64,000 bases of DNA from Pandoraea commovens (lineage in GTDB: Bacteria; Pseudomonadota; Gammaproteobacteria; Burkholderiales; Burkholderiaceae), in assembly GCF_902459615.1 (NCBI RefSeq), contig NZ_CABPSA010000002.1:558001-622000 (forward strand), written 5' to 3'. This document shows positions 47,280 to 56,020 of this stretch, one piece after another. The number at the start of each line of letters is the position of its first letter. Position 1 is the first letter of the stretch. The notes under the pieces were generated by a model. The model saw only the letters and a list, made by a program, of their open reading frames with translations. It was not told where the DNA came from and did no database searches. The position numbers and the translations under genes were made by a program.

Positions 47280-48185
47280 TCAATCCGGCGCAGTCAGCTT
47301 CCGTAACTCGTCGAGCAGCTTGGCGGCGGGGCTCGGCAGAATGCCCTGACGACGTCGGAAGGCGGTGAGCGTGCGCGTGGCGCGCACGGTCGCAATCGGC
47401 AGCGTGTCCATCACGCGTGCCTGCGCTTCGACGTCGTACATCGGCTCGGGCATCCACGTGAGGAAACCGCATCGCGCGACCATGCTCTTTAGCACCGGCA
47501 CGGAGCGCGTCTCCACCACGATGTTCGGCAATCCCAGTCCGTGCGCGGCGAACACGCTTTGCATATGGGCGTAGGGCGCGGTGCCGCGTGGCGGAATCGC
47601 CCAGCGCTCCTCAAGCGTGTCGGCTAGCGTGATCGTCTTTCGCTCGCGCAGCGGATGGTCGCACCGTGCGACGACATAACTGTCGTCTTCCCAATGGCAG
47701 TCGGTGATGGCGACGATGTCGTCGGTATCCGGCGCGACGGTCGACAACGCCAGATCGATCTCATGCCGCATGAGTCCCTGCGCCAGTCGATCCCAGACTC
47801 CTTCGATAATTTCCACGCGCAGATTCGGCCAGCGCGTGAGCACCCGGTCGACGGCGAGCGGCAGCACGTGACTCGCGATGGCACCGACCGCGCCGACCTT
47901 GATCGTGCCTTTGGCGAGGCCGCGCAATGCGTCGATCTCCTCGCGCGCATGTTCGGCTTCGCGCGCGAGCAGCATCGCGTGCGGCAGCAGCGCTTGCCCG
48001 AACGCCGTCAGTTCCATCCCTTTGCTATGACGCTCGAACAACGGTGCGCCCAGATCCGCTTCGAGACGCTTGATCGTCCGGCTGAGCGCGGGCTGCGTGA
48101 GATGCAGTATCAAAGCGGCGCGCCCCAGACTGCCGGTCGCAACGATGGTCGTGAAGGCGCGCAGTTGCTGAAGATTGAGGCTCAT
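47280..48185 (-). CDS. LysR-family regulator of the aryl-glyoxylate/vanillin operon
   Basis: A 301-residue LysR-type regulator. The N-terminal winged helix (NLQQLRAFTTIVATGSLGRAALILHLTQPALSRTIKRLEADLGAPLFERH) is followed by a type 2 periplasmic-binding effector domain (IKVGAVGAIASHVLPLAV...). It is transcribed divergently from the decarboxylase gene, the classic layout for a LysR activator and its target. The shared gap carries a perfect AAGTCAT-N11-ATGACTT site. The effector is presumably an aromatic acid of the pathway, which is inferred. Confidence 0.9.
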   Translation of the reverse strand: MSLNLQQLRAFTTIVATGSLGRAALILHLTQPALSRTIKRLEADLGAPLFERHSKGMELTAFGQALLPHAMLLAREAEHAREEIDALRGLAKGTIKVGAVGAIASHVLPLAVDRVLTRWPNLRVEIIEGVWDRLAQGLMRHEIDLALSTVAPDTDDIVAITDCHWEDDSYVVARCDHPLRERKTITLADTLEERWAIPPRGTAPYAHMQSVFAAHGLGLPNIVVETRSVPVLKSMVARCGFLTWMPEPMYDVEAQARVMDTLPIATVRATRTLTAFRRRQGILPSPAAKLLDELRKLTAPD

Positions 48186-48254
48186 GGCGGACGACGGAAC
48201 TCCCGGAGTTGAGACGAAACCGACCGAAGGATGACGCGATAGACGGCTGACGCA

Positions 48255-48279
48255 AAGTCATGCAAAAGCGTAATGACTT
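48255..48279. promoter_or_regulatory. LysR recognition site (perfect T-N11-A dyad)
   Basis: AAGTCAT (48255-48261) and ATGACTT (48273-48279) are exact inverted repeats separated by 11 bp, the LysR consensus geometry. If the TATACT at 48319-48324 is the -10 box of the decarboxylase operon, the start point is near 48331 and the dyad is centred near -64, the expected location. A direct repeat GCAAAAGC (48262-48269 and 48286-48293) overlaps it. Confidence 0.75.
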
Positions 48280-48318
48280 CGGCACGCAAAAGCAATTCCG
48301 GTGCATATATCGTCTGCC

Positions 48319-48324
48319 TATACT
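48319..48324 (+). promoter_or_regulatory. Candidate -10 box (TATACT) of the decarboxylase operon
   Basis: TATACT is preceded at 17 bp by TTCCGG, a poor -35, which is normal for a promoter needing a LysR activator. The leader to the ATG at 48429 would be about 98 nt. Confidence 0.5.
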
Positions 48325-48428
48325 CGCAAAATCGCTCGCCCAATCACGTACGTGAGCGCGCCGCGAGCCACCACCAGAACCATGCCGTCACGCCCACACG
48401 TCGACGGCAGCACGAGACAACCGAATCC

Positions 48429-50057
48429 ATGAAAGACAGCCGAGAACTTCGCGCCGGTCAGCCCGCTGGCACCTCCGACACACTCACCGTGCGCGAGGTC
48501 GTCATCGATCTGATGCGCCGCCACGGCATGACCAAGGTCTTCGCCAATCCGGGGTCGACGGAACTGCCGCTGTTCCGCGATTTCCCGGAAGACTTCGAGT
48601 ACGTGCTTGGATTGCAGGAAGCGGTTGTCGTCGGCATGGCGGACGGTTACGCACAGGCCACCGGCAACGCGGCGTTCATCAATCTGCATTCGGCCGCCGG
48701 TGTCGGCAACGCGATGGGCAACATCTTCACCGCGTACAAGAATCAGACGCCGCTCATCGTGACGGCGGGTCAGCAAGCCCGCTCGATTCTGCCGTTCGAT
48801 CCGTTCCTCGCGTCCGTGCGGGCGACCGAACTGCCGCAGCCGTATGTCAAATTCAGTCTCGAACCGGCGCGCGCCGAAGACGTGCCGCTCGCGCTCGCCC
48901 GCGCCTATCACATCGCCATGCAGGAGCCGAAGGGGCCGGTGTTCGTGTCGATTCCGGTGGACGACTGGGATCGTCCGGCCGAGACGTTGCCGCCGCGTCA
49001 GGTGAGCACGCGGGTGCAGGCCGACCCGGTCGCGCTTGCACAACTCGCGGCGGCGCTCGATGCATGCGAGCGTCCGGCGTTCGTCGTCGGCTCGTCGATC
49101 GATCGTGCGGGGGCTTTCGACGCCGTGGTCGCGCTTGCCGAGCGTCACAGTGCGCGCGTCTTCACTGCACCGATGTGCGCGCGCTGCGCGTTCCCGGAAG
49201 ACCACCGTCTGTTCGCGGGTTTCCTGCCGCCGATGCGCGAGAAGATCGTCGGCCTGCTTGGCGGGCACGATCTGATTCTGGTGATCGGGGCACCCGCGTT
49301 CACCTATCACGTTGAAGGCGCTGGCCCGCACGTGCCGGAAGGCGCGTCGCTGTTCCAACTGATCGAAGACCCGGGCGTTGCCGCGTGGACGCCGGTCGGC
49401 GCGTCGGTTGTGGGCAACGTGCGTCTGGGCGTGGAAGCGCTGCTCGCGCGTGATGTGCCGAACGAGCGTACAGAGCCGCCTGCGCGCGCGGTGCCGCCCG
49501 TGGCTACGGCGAATGCCTTGGGTGAGCCGATGACGACGGCCTTCGCGCTGCAAACGCTCGCCGAAGTGCGCGACGCACAGGACATCGTCGTAGAGGAAGC
49601 CCCGAGCGCGCGCTCGGTGATGCAGCAATACCTGCCGTTCACGCTGCCGGGCACGTTCTACACGATGAACAGCGGCGGTCTGGGGTACTCGATGCCTGCG
49701 GCGGTTGGCGTGGCGATGGCGAATCCGGGACGTCGCATCATCGGCCTGATCGGCGACGGCTCGGCGATGTACTCGATCCAGGCGCTGTGGAGCGCCGCGC
49801 AAGCACGCCTGCCGATTACCTTCGTCATCCTGAATAATCGACGCTACGCCGCATTGCAGGACTTCGCGCCGTCGTTCGGCTTCGGTCCGAAAGACTCGGT
49901 GCAGGGCACCGACTTGCCCGATCTCGACTTCGTTCGCATGGCCGAAGGCATGGGACTGCGCGCGCAACGCGTGGAGCAAGGCAGCGAGTTGCGCGACGTC
50001 TTGTCGCACGCCATCGCCAGCGGCGAGACGCGTCTCGTCGAACTCGTGGTGGCATGA
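48429..50057 (+). CDS. mdlC: Thiamine-diphosphate aryl-glyoxylate (benzoylformate-type) decarboxylase
   Basis: A 542-residue ThDP enzyme most like benzoylformate decarboxylase, which turns an aryl-glyoxylate into an aromatic aldehyde and CO2. The catalytic set of Pseudomonas MdlC is present: Ser43 in NPGSTELP, Glu64 in GLQEAVV, His87 in INLHSAAG and His294 in PAFTYHVE. The cofactor motif is GDGSAMYSIQALWSAAQARLPITFVILNN. The substrate-pocket stretch NNRRYAALQDF differs from the NNGTYGALRWF of MdlC, so the ring substituents may differ. It heads decarboxylase-aldehyde dehydrogenase-transporter. The start at 48429 suits a family N-terminus; the upstream frame covers the promoter. Confidence 0.87.
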   Translation: MKDSRELRAGQPAGTSDTLTVREVVIDLMRRHGMTKVFANPGSTELPLFRDFPEDFEYVLGLQEAVVVGMADGYAQATGNAAFINLHSAAGVGNAMGNIFTAYKNQTPLIVTAGQQARSILPFDPFLASVRATELPQPYVKFSLEPARAEDVPLALARAYHIAMQEPKGPVFVSIPVDDWDRPAETLPPRQVSTRVQADPVALAQLAAALDACERPAFVVGSSIDRAGAFDAVVALAERHSARVFTAPMCARCAFPEDHRLFAGFLPPMREKIVGLLGGHDLILVIGAPAFTYHVEGAGPHVPEGASLFQLIEDPGVAAWTPVGASVVGNVRLGVEALLARDVPNERTEPPARAVPPVATANALGEPMTTAFALQTLAEVRDAQDIVVEEAPSARSVMQQYLPFTLPGTFYTMNSGGLGYSMPAAVGVAMANPGRRIIGLIGDGSAMYSIQALWSAAQARLPITFVILNNRRYAALQDFAPSFGFGPKDSVQGTDLPDLDFVRMAEGMGLRAQRVEQGSELRDVLSHAIASGETRLVELVVA

Positions 50058-50127
50058 TGCACGGCGACAGCGGGCTGTCTTGCGACGGCGTCGCGCGACC
50101 CACAACGAATTAAGGAGACGTCAAACC

Positions 50128-51597
50128 ATGTCCATCCAACAAGATCCGCAAGCCCTCACGATGCTGATCGCTGGCAAGCGCGTCGGCGCCACCCATGGCG
50201 CAACGTTCGAACGACGCAATCCGCTCGACGGTGGCGTCGCATCGCGAGCCCCCGCTGCCAATGTCGAAGACGCCCGCGCCGCGGTGCGTGCTGCGTGGGA
50301 CGCATTCCCCGCGTGGTCGAACACAGGCCCCGGCGAGCGTCGCGCGCTGTTGATGAAAGCTGCCGACCAACTCGAAGCGAAGGTCGAACAGTTTCAGGTC
50401 GCGATGGCGGCGGAGACGGGGGCGTCCGGTCTGTGGGCCGGTTTCAACGTCCATCTCGCCGCGCAGGGCCTGCGTGAAGCCGCTGCGATGACGACCCAGA
50501 TCGCGGGCGAGATCATTCCGTCGGACGTACCGGGCAGTCTCGCGATGGGCGTGCGTCAGGCAGCAGGCGTAGTGCTGGGCATCGCACCGTGGAACGCGCC
50601 GGTCATTCTCGGCGTGCGCGCACTGGCGCTGCCGCTCGCCTGCGGCAACACCGTCGTGTTCAAGGGTTCCGAATTGTGCCCCGCCACGCACGGTCTGATT
50701 GCCGATGCGCTGGATGAAGCCGGATTGCCGCCGGGCGTCGTGAACTTCATCACCAACGCACCGAAAGATGCGGGCGCTATCGTCGAAGCGCTGATCGCAG
50801 AACCGGCCGTGCGCCGTGTGAACTTCACCGGCTCCACGCGCGTGGGACGCATCATTGCGGGCCTTTGCGCAGAGCATCTCAAACCGGCCGTGCTGGAACT
50901 GGGCGGCAAAGCGCCGTGCCTCGTGCTGGACGACGCCGATCTCGATGACGCGGTGAACGGCGTAGCGTTCGGTGCGTTCGCCAACTCGGGCCAGATCTGC
51001 ATGTCGACGGAACGCATCGTCGTGGCCGAGTCGATTGCCGACGCTTTCGTAGACAAACTCGCCGCCAAGGCGCGTTCGCTGCCGCTCGGCGATCCGCGTA
51101 ACGGCCCGGTCGTGCTCGGTTCGGTGATCGACATGGCTACGGTCGAGCGGTGCAACGCATTGATCGAGGACGCCCTTGCCAAGGGCGCGAAGCTGCTGTG
51201 CGGCGGCCGCGCCGAAACCACGCTGATGCCCGCGACGCTGCTCGACCACGTCACGTCGGACATGGCGATCTACGCGGAAGAATCGTTCGGTCCGGTCAAA
51301 GGCATCGTGCGCGTAAAGGACGACGAAGCGGCCATCGCTTGCGCCAACGACAACGCGTACGGCTTGTCGTCCGCCGTGTTCAGCCGCGACATTGCGCGCG
51401 CGATGGGCGTGGCCAAGCGCATCGAGTCGGGCATCTGCCATATCAACGGCCCCACCGTGCACGACGAAGCGCAGATGCCGTTCGGCGGCGTGAAGTCGAG
51501 CGGCTGGGGGCGCTTCGGCGGCAAAGCAGGCGTTCACGAATTCACCGATCTGCGCTGGATGACGGTGCAGACCACCCCGCGTCATTACCCGTTCTGA
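50128..51597 (+). CDS. vdh: Aromatic aldehyde dehydrogenase (vanillin/benzaldehyde-type)
   Basis: A 489-residue NAD(P)-dependent aldehyde dehydrogenase. Glu257 in LELGGKAP and the nucleophile Cys291 in NSGQICMSTERI are in place, with VVLGIAPWNAPVILGVRALA as the cofactor strand. The GQICMSTERI form and the long VNGVAFGAFANSG block are typical of vanillin and salicylaldehyde dehydrogenases. It follows the decarboxylase by 70 bp with a good AAGGAGA ribosome site, so it would take its aldehyde product to the acid. With VanAB nearby, vanillin to vanillate is the likely reaction, inferred from context. Confidence 0.86.
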   Translation: MSIQQDPQALTMLIAGKRVGATHGATFERRNPLDGGVASRAPAANVEDARAAVRAAWDAFPAWSNTGPGERRALLMKAADQLEAKVEQFQVAMAAETGASGLWAGFNVHLAAQGLREAAAMTTQIAGEIIPSDVPGSLAMGVRQAAGVVLGIAPWNAPVILGVRALALPLACGNTVVFKGSELCPATHGLIADALDEAGLPPGVVNFITNAPKDAGAIVEALIAEPAVRRVNFTGSTRVGRIIAGLCAEHLKPAVLELGGKAPCLVLDDADLDDAVNGVAFGAFANSGQICMSTERIVVAESIADAFVDKLAAKARSLPLGDPRNGPVVLGSVIDMATVERCNALIEDALAKGAKLLCGGRAETTLMPATLLDHVTSDMAIYAEESFGPVKGIVRVKDDEAAIACANDNAYGLSSAVFSRDIARAMGVAKRIESGICHINGPTVHDEAQMPFGGVKSSGWGRFGGKAGVHEFTDLRWMTVQTTPRHYPF

Positions 51598-51662
51598 CGT
51601 TACGTAAGACCACCATACCGCCGCAGCCGGGACACCGGAATAGACGGCCGGAGGAGACAACC

Positions 51663-53021
51663 GTGTCACAACCGTTTGAAACCGCCCCTGCGGGGGTGAG
51701 TGCTGCATCCGCTACATCCGGTCAGCCGCATGCCACAGATGCCCCGGCCGCTGCCGCCCCGAACTTCGGTCGCGTGGTCGCAGCGAGTTGTTTCGGCACC
51801 GCTATCGAGTGGTACGATTTTTTCGTCTACGGCTTTCTTGCGCCTATCGTGTTCGACCGGCTGTTCTTCCCGCAGCTCGATTCGATGACGGGCATGATCG
51901 CGGTGTTCGCCACCTTCGCCGTCGGCTTCCTCGCGCGGCCTATCGGCGGCATCGTCTTCGGTCACTTCGGCGACCGCATCGGACGCAAGTCGATTCTGTT
52001 GTTCACGCTGATTCTGATGGGCGTAGCGACCACGCTTATCGGCCTGCTGCCCACCTATGCGATGGTCGGCATGTGGGCACCCATCATGCTCGTGACGCTG
52101 CGCTTCATTCAGGGCTTCGCGCTCGGCGGCGAGTCCGTCGGCGGGCTGTTGATGACGGTGGAAGGCGCACCTGCGCACTTGCGTGGGCTTTTCGGCGGGC
52201 TGATTCAGGCGGCAGGGCCGACGTCGATTGTCGGCGCGTCGCTCGCCATCGTGCTCATCACCCGTTTGCCGGAAGAGGACTTGCTGTCATGGGGCTGGCG
52301 TCTGCCGTTCCTCGTGAGTCTGCTGCTGGTGGCGCTCGGCACCTACGTGCGTCTGAAGGTCGAGGAGTCACCGACGTTCAAGGCAGCGGAGCAGCATCGC
52401 GATATCGCAAAGGTGCCGGTGGCTGAGGTGCTCACGCACTACTGGCGTCCGACGCTCGTCACGTTCTTCATCTGTCTGGCAGAGACGAGCTTCTTCTATC
52501 TGGTTGCAATCTTCTCGCTCTCATACGGCACGAAAACGCTAGGCCTGCCGCGCAACGTGATGGCCGATGGTGTGCTGTACGCCAACATCCTCGCCATGCT
52601 CACGATTCCCGCGTTCGGCATGCTGTCCGACAAACTCGGACGCCGTCCGATGTTCCTGATGGGACTCGCTGCCACGGCGCTCTTCATCTACCCATTCTTC
52701 CTGATGATGGGCAGCAAGGAGACGGCGCTTGTCGTGTGCGCCATCGTGATCGGCGCGGGAATCATCCACCCGATGATGTTCGGCCCGGAAGGCAGCTTCT
52801 TCTCGGAGTTGTTCGATACGCGCGTGCGCTTCTCGGGCGTGTCGCTCGGTAAGCAGATCGGGACAGTGCTCGGTGGCGGTCTCGCGCCGATGATCGCGGC
52901 AAGTCTGTTGGCATGGAGTCACGGTCAGATCTGGCCCGTGATCGTCTACTTCCTCGTGCTCGCGGCGATGGCCCTGATCTCGACGGTGCTCGTGCGCGAG
53001 ACGCGGCATCGGGTGATGTAA
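51663..53021 (+). CDS. MFS transporter, metabolite:H+ symporter (MHS) family
   Basis: A 452-residue 12-helix transporter beginning at a GTG with a GGAGGAG ribosome site. The hallmark of the MHS group is ASCFGTAIEWYDFFVYGFLAPIVF in helix 1, followed by HFGDRIGRKS and RFIQGFALGGESVGG. Members carry aromatic and dicarboxylic acids such as protocatechuate, ketoglutarate or shikimate. It closes the operon after the aldehyde dehydrogenase (66 bp gap) and is bounded by a strong terminator, so it is probably the inducer/substrate importer of this pathway. Confidence 0.9.
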   Translation: MSQPFETAPAGVSAASATSGQPHATDAPAAAAPNFGRVVAASCFGTAIEWYDFFVYGFLAPIVFDRLFFPQLDSMTGMIAVFATFAVGFLARPIGGIVFGHFGDRIGRKSILLFTLILMGVATTLIGLLPTYAMVGMWAPIMLVTLRFIQGFALGGESVGGLLMTVEGAPAHLRGLFGGLIQAAGPTSIVGASLAIVLITRLPEEDLLSWGWRLPFLVSLLLVALGTYVRLKVEESPTFKAAEQHRDIAKVPVAEVLTHYWRPTLVTFFICLAETSFFYLVAIFSLSYGTKTLGLPRNVMADGVLYANILAMLTIPAFGMLSDKLGRRPMFLMGLAATALFIYPFFLMMGSKETALVVCAIVIGAGIIHPMMFGPEGSFFSELFDTRVRFSGVSLGKQIGTVLGGGLAPMIAASLLAWSHGQIWPVIVYFLVLAAMALISTVLVRETRHRVM

Positions 53022-53043
53022 CGCACTTAGCCATCGATGAAAA

Positions 53044-53087
53044 CGAACAGCCCCGCTCGGACGACGATGCGGGGCTGTTCGCTTTTT
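53044..53087. terminator. Terminator between the MHS transporter gene and vanB
   Basis: A 13-bp perfect stem CGAACAGCCCCGC (53044-53056) with GCGGGGCTGTTCG (53069-53081) over a 12-nt loop, then CTTTTT. The opposite side carries GTTTTC, so it can also serve the convergent vanAB operon. Confidence 0.9.
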
Positions 53088-53102
53088 ACGGGAAGCTTTC
53101 GA

Positions 53103-54053
53103 TCAGAGATCGAGGACCAGCACAGGCGATTTGCTGCGCGAGCAGCACGGCAGGATCTGATCGTTGGCGGCGCGTTCGTCGTCCGTGAGATAGACGTCGC
53201 GATGGTCCGGCGTGCCGTCGACGACGCGCGTGAGACACGTACCGCACACGCCTTGCTCGCAGGACATCTGCACTTCGACACCCTGTGCCGCGAGCGCGGC
53301 GACGATGGTCTCGCCGACCTTCACGTCGATCACGCGGCCGCTCGAATGCAGCTTGACCTGAAACGGCTTGTCGCCTTCGCCGTCGGTATTGGCCGACACC
53401 GGTGCGGCGAAGTACTCGCGATGCACGTTGCCTTCCGGCCATTGCGCTGCTTCGGCACGGGTGAGCACGGCGTCGATGAAACCCGCCGGGCCGCACACAT
53501 ACAGATGCTTGCCGCCGGACGGCTGCGCGAGAATCGCATCGAGATCCGCACGCGCGCCTTCACTGTCGAAGTAGAACTGCGTCTTATCTGCGATGCCAGC
53601 GCTAGCGAAGCGATCGCGAAACGCCGTCCGTGCAGGTTCGCGCGTGCAGTAATGCACTTCGAACGACGCACCACTCGCCGCCAGCGCTTCGGCCATGCAG
53701 AGGATCGGCGTCACGCCGATGCCGCCCGCGAGCAGAATGCTGTGCTTCGCGCCATCCTTGAGCGGGAAGTGGTTGCGCGGTGCGCTGATCTCGATCTCGG
53801 TGCCGACCGCAAGCGCATGCATGCCCACGGAGCCGCCCCGCGATTGCGGATCGCGCAGCACGCCCACGCAGTAGCGATGGGTCTCGCCGGGCGCGTTGCA
53901 CAGCGAGTACTGGCGGATGAGGCCGTCGGCCACGTGCACGTCGATGTGCGCCCCGGCGGTGAAGGCGGGCAGCGCGCTGCCGTCGACACTTACCAGTTCG
54001 AATTCGCAGATGTCGGTCGCGACATCGCGCTTGTTCGCCAGCCGGACTTTCAT
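53103..54053 (-). CDS. vanB: Vanillate O-demethylase reductase subunit (VanB)
   Basis: A 316-residue reductase that passes electrons from NAD(P)H to the VanA oxygenase. The FMN-binding region is RQYSLCNAPGETHRYCVGVLRD, the NAD side GGIGVTPILCMAEAL and HYCTREPARTAF, and a plant-type [2Fe-2S] centre at the C-terminus has CEQGVCGTCLTRVVDG plus the last Cys in LPCCSRS. The start at 54053 overlaps the vanA stop by 4 nt. The ORF extends upstream to 54473 inside vanA and is discarded. Confidence 0.93.
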   Translation of the reverse strand: MKVRLANKRDVATDICEFELVSVDGSALPAFTAGAHIDVHVADGLIRQYSLCNAPGETHRYCVGVLRDPQSRGGSVGMHALAVGTEIEISAPRNHFPLKDGAKHSILLAGGIGVTPILCMAEALAASGASFEVHYCTREPARTAFRDRFASAGIADKTQFYFDSEGARADLDAILAQPSGGKHLYVCGPAGFIDAVLTRAEAAQWPEGNVHREYFAAPVSANTDGEGDKPFQVKLHSSGRVIDVKVGETIVAALAAQGVEVQMSCEQGVCGTCLTRVVDGTPDHRDVYLTDDERAANDQILPCCSRSKSPVLVLDL

Positions 54054-55111
54054 GCTGCGTTCTCCACACCGCCGGTCGCCGCACCTGCGCGCTCGGCGTC
54101 GATCAGACGGTCGAGTACCTTGCGCGACTGCACGCCACCCGCGTCGATATTCAGCTTGAGAATCTTCTTCTCGGGATACGCCGAAAGATTGCGCTGCTGC
54201 GCTTCGAGCACTTCCTGGTCTTCGGCAAAGATGCCGCCCTGTCCGCGCTTGATGGCGGCCGTCAGCTCGGCGTCTTCCGGCTTGAAGTTGCGCGCCATGC
54301 CCCAGAAGTACCAGATCGATTCGTCGGTCTCCGGCGTGATGAAGTCGACGACGATGCTGCCCGCCTTCTTGTCGGCAGGCGCGTCGTAGCCGCCATGACC
54401 CGCATGCGCAACACCGACCTCGATCATCACGTGACTCGGCGGCGTGAAACGGCAGACCTGCCAGCGGTCGCACGGCACCTGATCGTCCAGACCGTTGGCA
54501 CGCAGTGCGCTCGCCCAGAACGGCGGGGCCTTGATGCTTTCCATGTGGCGTGCCGTGATGACCATGTCGCCTTCGACGGTCGTCTTCGGCGGCGCTTCTT
54601 CAATCTCTTCCTGACCGATGCTCGTCGCGTGCACGTAGGTCTCGTGCGTCAGATCCATCAGGTTGTCGATCATCAGACGATAGTCGCACTTGATGTGATA
54701 CAAGCCGCCGCCGTAGGCCCACTTCTCGCTCACGGCCCATTCCAGATGCGGGATCTCATCGGGGTTCGCCAGGGCTTCGTCGCCCGGCCAGACCCACACG
54801 AAGCCGTAGCGCTCGACGCAAGGGAACGAGCGCGTCTTCGGGAAGCCACCGACGCGCTGGCCGACCATTTTCGTGCACTTGCCGCCGCCGTCCACCGTCA
54901 GGCCGTGATATCCGCACACGAGGTGGCCGTCCTTGACGAAGCCCAGCGACAGCGCGGCGCCGCGATGCGGGCAGAAGTCTTCGAGCGCGGCGACTTTACC
55001 GTTGCCGTCGCGGAAGAACACCATCGCTTCGTTGCAGACCTTGCGGCCCAGCGGCTTCTCGGCGAACTCGTCGGCCGTGCATGCGACGTACCAGGTGTTT
55101 TTGAGGAACAT
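54050..55111 (-). CDS. vanA: Vanillate O-demethylase oxygenase subunit (VanA)
   Basis: A 353-residue Rieske oxygenase that removes the methoxy group of vanillate as formaldehyde, giving protocatechuate. The Rieske centre is Cys47-x-His49 and Cys66-x2-His69 (CPHRG, CGYHG). The mononuclear iron site is Asp153, His156 and His161 in DNLMDLTHETYVH. The N-terminus MFLKNTWYVACTADEF is that of VanA. It lies 108 bp downstream of the GntR regulator gene on the same strand. It could also act on other methoxybenzoates, but the gene company favours vanillate. Confidence 0.92.
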   Translation of the reverse strand: MFLKNTWYVACTADEFAEKPLGRKVCNEAMVFFRDGNGKVAALEDFCPHRGAALSLGFVKDGHLVCGYHGLTVDGGGKCTKMVGQRVGGFPKTRSFPCVERYGFVWVWPGDEALANPDEIPHLEWAVSEKWAYGGGLYHIKCDYRLMIDNLMDLTHETYVHATSIGQEEIEEAPPKTTVEGDMVITARHMESIKAPPFWASALRANGLDDQVPCDRWQVCRFTPPSHVMIEVGVAHAGHGGYDAPADKKAGSIVVDFITPETDESIWYFWGMARNFKPEDAELTAAIKRGQGGIFAEDQEVLEAQQRNLSAYPEKKILKLNIDAGGVQSRKVLDRLIDAERAGAATGGVENAA

Positions 55112-55219
55112 GATCGTTTGTCTCCTTGGTGCGCCTTCGTATGGAGGGTTTGGCGCACTCTCGTTTCAAATCGGATGGATGGGATAGGGTGGCTTAGGGG
55201 AGGGCGTGCGGGGCCTGTG

Positions 55220-55888
55220 CTAAAGCAACTGCGCGCCCATGCTGTGTTCCTGTGTGACGATGTGTTCGCGGCACATGAATTCGGCGCGATCGGGCTGACG
55301 TGCGGCAATCGCCTCGACAATCGCGTGATGCTGACGATGCGCGTACGCGATGATGTCGGCGTACTGGCGTCGGTCCTCATGACCGAACGCGACCGTGCGC
55401 GGGGCCACGAACGGCACCAGATTGCAGCGCGCGATAAACCCTTCGAGGAGCGGATTGCGCGCGCCGGTGACGAGCAGATCGTGAAAGCGCGCATTGAGCG
55501 ACGCGTAGCCGATCTGCACTTCGGGCGTCATCTGATGGTCGGCGAGCAGCGCATCGCCTTCGGCCAGCAGTTCGCGCAGTTGCGTCAGCAATTCCGCACT
55601 CGCGCCTTTCTCGGCGAGCAAACGTGCGGCATAACCTTCGAGCGCGCCGCGCAGGTGCAACGCTTCGACGCTCTCGTCGCGGGTGTGCGCCCGCACTGCG
55701 TAGCCGCGTTGTCCGGCACGCACCACCAGCCCTTCTTCCGCGAGCACCGGCAACGCCTGACGCACCGGCATGCGCGAGACACCCAGTTGCTCGGCCAGCT
55801 TGGCTTCGGCCAGACGCTCGCCCGGCGCGAGTTCGCCCTTGAGGATCATTTCGCGCAGTTGGACCGTGGTCGGTGTGGGATGCAGCAT
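55220..55888 (-). CDS. vanR: GntR-family (FCD) regulator, VanR-like
   Basis: A 222-residue GntR/FadR-type repressor. The winged helix LREMILKGELAPGERLAEAKLAEQLGVSRMPVRQALPVLAEEGLVV is followed by an all-helical FCD effector domain (MLHLRGALEGYAARLL... LNARFHDLLVTGARNPLL... HHAIVEAI). VanR proteins of this group repress vanAB and are released by vanillate. It stands between vanAB, transcribed away on the same strand, and the divergent dioxygenase genes, with a two-fold palindromic region in front of it. Which operons it controls is inferred. Confidence 0.85.
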   Translation of the reverse strand: MLHPTPTTVQLREMILKGELAPGERLAEAKLAEQLGVSRMPVRQALPVLAEEGLVVRAGQRGYAVRAHTRDESVEALHLRGALEGYAARLLAEKGASAELLTQLRELLAEGDALLADHQMTPEVQIGYASLNARFHDLLVTGARNPLLEGFIARCNLVPFVAPRTVAFGHEDRRQYADIIAYAHRQHHAIVEAIAARQPDRAEFMCREHIVTQEHSMGAQLL

Positions 55889-55959
55889 GCGTCTCCTTTC
55901 GTTCGCTTACACGCGTGCCGGACAGACTGGGTGTGCCAGTACCGGCTTTTTTTCATTAT

Positions 55960-56020
55960 GGGATCCCGTAATTCATAAACGCATCAGTAAATACCCTTGT
56001 TTATGCCAATACGGGATCCC
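55960..56020. promoter_or_regulatory. Nested dyad with two GGGATCCC palindromes, candidate GntR operators
   Basis: GGGATCCC occurs at 55960-55967 and 56013-56020, centres 53 bp apart, about five helical turns. Between them CATAAAC (55974-55980) and GTTTATG (55999-56005) are exact inverted repeats. The whole block is a near-symmetric dyad centred near 55990 in the divergent gap between the GntR gene and the dioxygenase operon. It suggests two regulator dimers facing each other over the promoters. Confidence 0.65.

Noticed and set aside
48318-50105. A 595-codon minus-strand frame opposite the decarboxylase gene
   Set aside because: Antisense artefact with Arg/His/Asp-rich translation; the decarboxylase has all catalytic residues.
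50110-51708. A 532-codon minus-strand frame opposite the aldehyde dehydrogenase
   Set aside because: Antisense artefact; the dehydrogenase on the plus strand has the catalytic Cys and Glu.
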